DNA from: Terriglobia bacterium
Lineage (GTDB): Bacteria; Acidobacteriota; Terriglobia; Bryobacterales; Bryobacteraceae
Direction: 5' to 3'
NCBI GenBank assembly: GCA_020073445.1
Contig: JAIQFE010000045.1
Span: 1 to 34,477, forward strand
DNA length: 34,477 nt
Below the pieces are notes generated by a model, which searched no databases, had not been told where the DNA came from, and saw only the letters and a list, made by a program, of their open reading frames with translations. A program made the position numbers and the translations under genes. Positions 32,517 to 34,477 of the stretch are shown piece by piece (within the stretch, counting starts at the first letter, position 1; every line of letters starts with the position of its first letter).

Positions 32517-33748
32517 TGTCGCAACCGCGTCCACTCGAGGACATCACCGTTCTCGACCTCACAACGGCCTTGGCCGGACCGTACGCCACGTTTCTGTTGG
32601 CGGGCCTGGGGGCTCGCGTCATTAAGATCGAGAACCCGGCGGGGCCGGATTCCTGCCGTGCGAACGCTCCCTACATCGGTCCCGAAGGACCGCATTTGAC
32701 ACGCCAGCACCCGGATGATATTTCCGTATCCGCTATCAACCGGCTTCGCGGCAAGAAGGCGGTGACTTTGAACATGAAGCATCCGGGATCCCGCGCCGTG
32801 TTCGAGAGGCTCGTGAAGAAGGCCGATATGCTGGTCGAAAACTTCAGCCGCGGCGTGCTGGAGCGGTTGGGCGCCGGCTACGCTGACGTGCATCGCATGA
32901 ATCCCCGGCTGCTGTACTGTTCGATCACTGGATTCGGGAGTCAGGGCGAAGGCTCGGGGAAAGCGATGGACGCCATCATCCAGGCGCTCAGCGGCGCAAT
33001 GATGACTTCGGGCGCCGCGGGCGATCCTCCTGTCCGCGTTGGTGTTCCGTTCGCGGATTTGTGTACCCCTCTGTTTGGAGTGATCGGGCTTCTTGCGGCG
33101 TTGCATCAGTCGCAGCGCACGGGACTGGGGCAGCACATCGACGTCTCAATGCTGGGCGTGATGACGTCAATGGTCGCTTCCGAGCCGTTCGATCTGCTGG
33201 AACGCTGCGGAGTGCCACAGCGCACGGGACAGACCGTGCCTCGTCTGGCGCCCTTCGGAGTTTATGCGACAGCGAACGGCTACGTGGCGATTTGCGCGCC
33301 TACGGAAGCGTTCGCTTCTTCCCTGTTCCATGCGATCGGCCGCCCGGAATTGTGCGATGACGAGCGATTCCGGACTCGCGACGCTCGCGTCCAGAACGTC
33401 GCCGAGGTGGATCGTGTGGTCGGCGAATTCACCGCGGTGCGTCAAACAGCGGATGTCGTCGCGATCCTGGCGCAGGCTGGCGTCCCGGCCGCCGCAGTTC
33501 GCAGTCCCGCGGAAGCGGTGCGAGACCCGCAGGTGGTCGCCCGCGGAGAAACCGTCCGGCTGCAGCATCCTGGCGTGCCAGACGCTGATGTCTATGGGCC
33601 CGGCCTTCCGATCGTGTTCTCCGGCTCGGCAACCGGCTTCGATCAACCGCCGCCGGGCATCGGCGAGCACAATGGCGAAGTCTATGGAGACCTTCTGGGT
33701 TACACGCAGTCGGAACTGCGTGAACTCCAATCCACAGGTGTCATCTAA
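32513..33748 (+). CDS. CaiB/BaiF-family (class III) CoA-transferase
   Basis: The start MMSQPRPLED at 32513 overlaps the previous stop by ATGA and has AAGGA upstream; the longer frame is a shadow. The 411-residue product has the family N-terminus VLDLTTALAGPYATFLLAGLGARVIKIE, the segment RGKKAVTLNMKHP, and GFGSQGEGSGKAMDAIIQALSG with the catalytic Asp153. GQHIDVSMLG and LAPFGVYATANGYVAICAP also match. Class III enzymes move CoA between carboxylic acids. In this operon it would activate the imported acid to a CoA thioester for the dehydratase-like pair, although those genes are in a separate transcription unit. A ribosome site GGAGGAA just after its stop leads into a truncated gene. Confidence 0.92.
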   Translation: MMSQPRPLEDITVLDLTTALAGPYATFLLAGLGARVIKIENPAGPDSCRANAPYIGPEGPHLTRQHPDDISVSAINRLRGKKAVTLNMKHPGSRAVFERLVKKADMLVENFSRGVLERLGAGYADVHRMNPRLLYCSITGFGSQGEGSGKAMDAIIQALSGAMMTSGAAGDPPVRVGVPFADLCTPLFGVIGLLAALHQSQRTGLGQHIDVSMLGVMTSMVASEPFDLLERCGVPQRTGQTVPRLAPFGVYATANGYVAICAPTEAFASSLFHAIGRPELCDDERFRTRDARVQNVAEVDRVVGEFTAVRQTADVVAILAQAGVPAAAVRSPAEAVRDPQVVARGETVRLQHPGVPDADVYGPGLPIVFSGSATGFDQPPPGIGEHNGEVYGDLLGYTQSELRELQSTGVI

Positions 33749-33763
33749 GAGGAGGAACCGGGC

Positions 33764-33921
33764 ATGCTCAACCGCGCTGCGTATTGATCCTTCTGGCCAG
33801 CAGTCTTTTTGCGGCGGACAGGGTCTCCAAACCCGGAGCGTATACGGGCTATTCCGAGTGCGTGCAGGCGGCGGAGCGGATGATACGGCGAGCATGCCGG
33901 GAAGCGATAGCCGATGCGTAA
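33764..33921 (+). pseudogene. N-terminal fragment of a secreted protein, frameshifted and truncated
   Basis: A strong ribosome site (GAGGAGGAA, 33749-33757) precedes the ATG at 33764, which reads only seven codons to a stop. In another frame the sequence continues as a signal peptide end and mature start: ILLASSLFAADRVSKPGAYTGYSE. This is the kind of opening found on acidobacterial CocE/NonD-type hydrolases, though that call is tentative. After YSE the frame runs into an unrelated string and stops at 33919-33921, so the body of the protein is gone. It was probably the last gene of the capA-CoA-transferase operon before being cut by recombination near the tRNA-like remnant. Confidence 0.45.
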
Positions 33922-33938
33922 TGTACATCCCAAAAGAG

Positions 33939-34000
33939 TGGGCGGAGGAGGACTCGAACTTGTAACCTTTCAGCACGATTTATGTGCCGTGCTTTCGCAG
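33939..34000 (-). repeat. tRNA-3'-end-like remnant
   Basis: On the minus strand the segment contains an anticodon-stem-like inverted pair (GGCAC / GTGCT around a 7-base loop). Then comes a TTCGAGTCC T-loop and an acceptor-like CTCCGCCCA end. The T-stem does not pair (ACAAG against CCTCC) and there is no 5' half, so it is not a functional tRNA. It resembles the scar of an element integrated at a tRNA 3' end. It differs from the tRNA-Gly fragments in the left part. Confidence 0.35.
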
Positions 34001-34258
34001 GACCTGAAGCGTGGTCCGTTTATTTGTTCCTAATCATCACGTCAACCAGTGACCGCCTATAGAGTCCCTGGGGAACTCGAAAAGACTTACCCAGCGTTTG
34101 TGGCAGGGCCACCCTCAGAATCGGAGACATAGCGCCTTTGTCGGGTTCGCTGCGCGGGCGCAGGAAACTGTGCCAGCTGAAAGAAGTGCCGATTCCTCGC
34201 TGGCCGCTCGCATTCTGAATACTCTGGAGCATCCGAAAACATTACCTTTCGGCTCCGT
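34001..34258. other. Stretch without recognisable gene
   Basis: A 70-codon minus-strand frame at 34020-34232 has some protein-like segments (SGQRGIGTSFSWH, SPILRVALPQTLG) but no ribosome site and no known family. It could be gene debris. No RNA gene or clear repeat is visible. Confidence 0.35.
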
Positions 34259-34462
34259 TCACGATTGTTCGTCCTTCCAGCTCCTCAGGTGTTTCTGTCG
34301 GTCAGCGCGAACGCCCCGCAGCGTCCCAACGGAAAAAACGAAGAAGCCGAGAGCGATCACAAAACGAAACGCAACTGACCAAGCCGGGTCGCCTCGGATG
34401 GCGCTTCGGAGTCCAAGCAGCGTGAATGCCCCACCGATGCAGACATACCACCAGCCCAGCAT
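34259..34462 (-). CDS. Small two-helix membrane protein, unknown
   Basis: This 67-residue frame has two hydrophobic segments (WWYVCIGGAFTLLGL and AFRFVIALGFFVFSVGTL) separated by RSAIRGDPAW, and a charged C-terminus RADRQKHLRSWKDEQS. The topology suits a small inner-membrane protein with a cytoplasmic basic tail. The start ATG lies 15 bases from the window edge, so the ribosome site and any upstream gene cannot be seen well, and the protein may start further out. No family is recognised. Confidence 0.5.
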   Translation of the reverse strand: MLGWWYVCIGGAFTLLGLRSAIRGDPAWSVAFRFVIALGFFVFSVGTLRGVRADRQKHLRSWKDEQS

Positions 34463-34477
34463 TCGCGCTCGGCGAGG

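Noticed and set aside
33939-34000. Functional tRNA gene
   Set aside because: The T-stem does not pair and the 5' half is absent.
1-34477. CRISPR array or ribosomal RNA
   Set aside because: No regularly spaced short repeats and no rRNA-like sequence were seen on either strand.

Overview
The window looks like chromosomal DNA of an Acidobacteriota bacterium, most likely of the Solibacter/Bryobacter type. The reasons are the many secreted alpha/beta hydrolases and metallo-beta-lactamase (MBL) proteins, the Oar-like TonB receptor fragment, the DUF6152 protein, and the moderately high G+C. This assignment rests on gene content alone.

Left part (1-12.1 kb): an eroded, mobile-element-rich region. 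It starts with the first 56 codons of a transposase. Two diverged copies of a hairpin-bearing repeat and a decayed ATPase-like fragment follow. Two identical 46-bp copies of the 3' half of a tRNA-Gly (996-1041 and 6189-6234, both antisense) bracket three items: a truncated regulator fused head-on to a truncated TonB receptor barrel, an S1/P1-nuclease-like secreted protein, and a YdcF-type protein. Just right of the second copy is a serine recombinase with a frameshift. Next come a three-gene overlapping cassette (membrane protein, B12-type radical SAM protein, membrane protein) and a KAP-family P-loop NTPase with an apparent frameshift near its N-terminus.

Middle part (12.5-20.3 kb): a NodD-like LysR regulator faces a minus-strand, translationally coupled five-gene cassette: DUF6152 protein, secreted beta-rich protein, MBL hydrolase, secreted beta-rich protein, and a two-domain MBL-like protein with degenerate metal ligands. 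Two tandem paralogous secreted esterases lie upstream of it.

Right part (20.4-33.9 kb): a GH43-type glycosidase with a C-terminal trefoil-like region, a secreted beta-sandwich-like protein, a second MBL hydrolase, another alpha/beta hydrolase, a frameshifted double-DUF3237 protein, and a third esterase. A putative catabolic locus follows: MFS transporter, two 2-hydroxyacyl-CoA dehydratase-like subunits, a GntR/FCD repressor, and, divergent from it, a CapA-like phosphoesterase and a CaiB/BaiF CoA-transferase. A GTATAC-centred motif occurs before four of these transcription units, including the gntR/capA divergent promoter. This suggests one regulon of uptake, extracellular hydrolysis, CoA activation and dehydration of an unknown hydroxy acid.

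The right edge holds a truncated secreted protein, a tRNA-3'-end-like remnant and a small membrane protein. Two patterns run across the window. Many unrelated secreted proteins carry Ala/Gly/Lys/Pro low-complexity inserts. At least five genes show single frameshifts, which may be real decay or sequence error.
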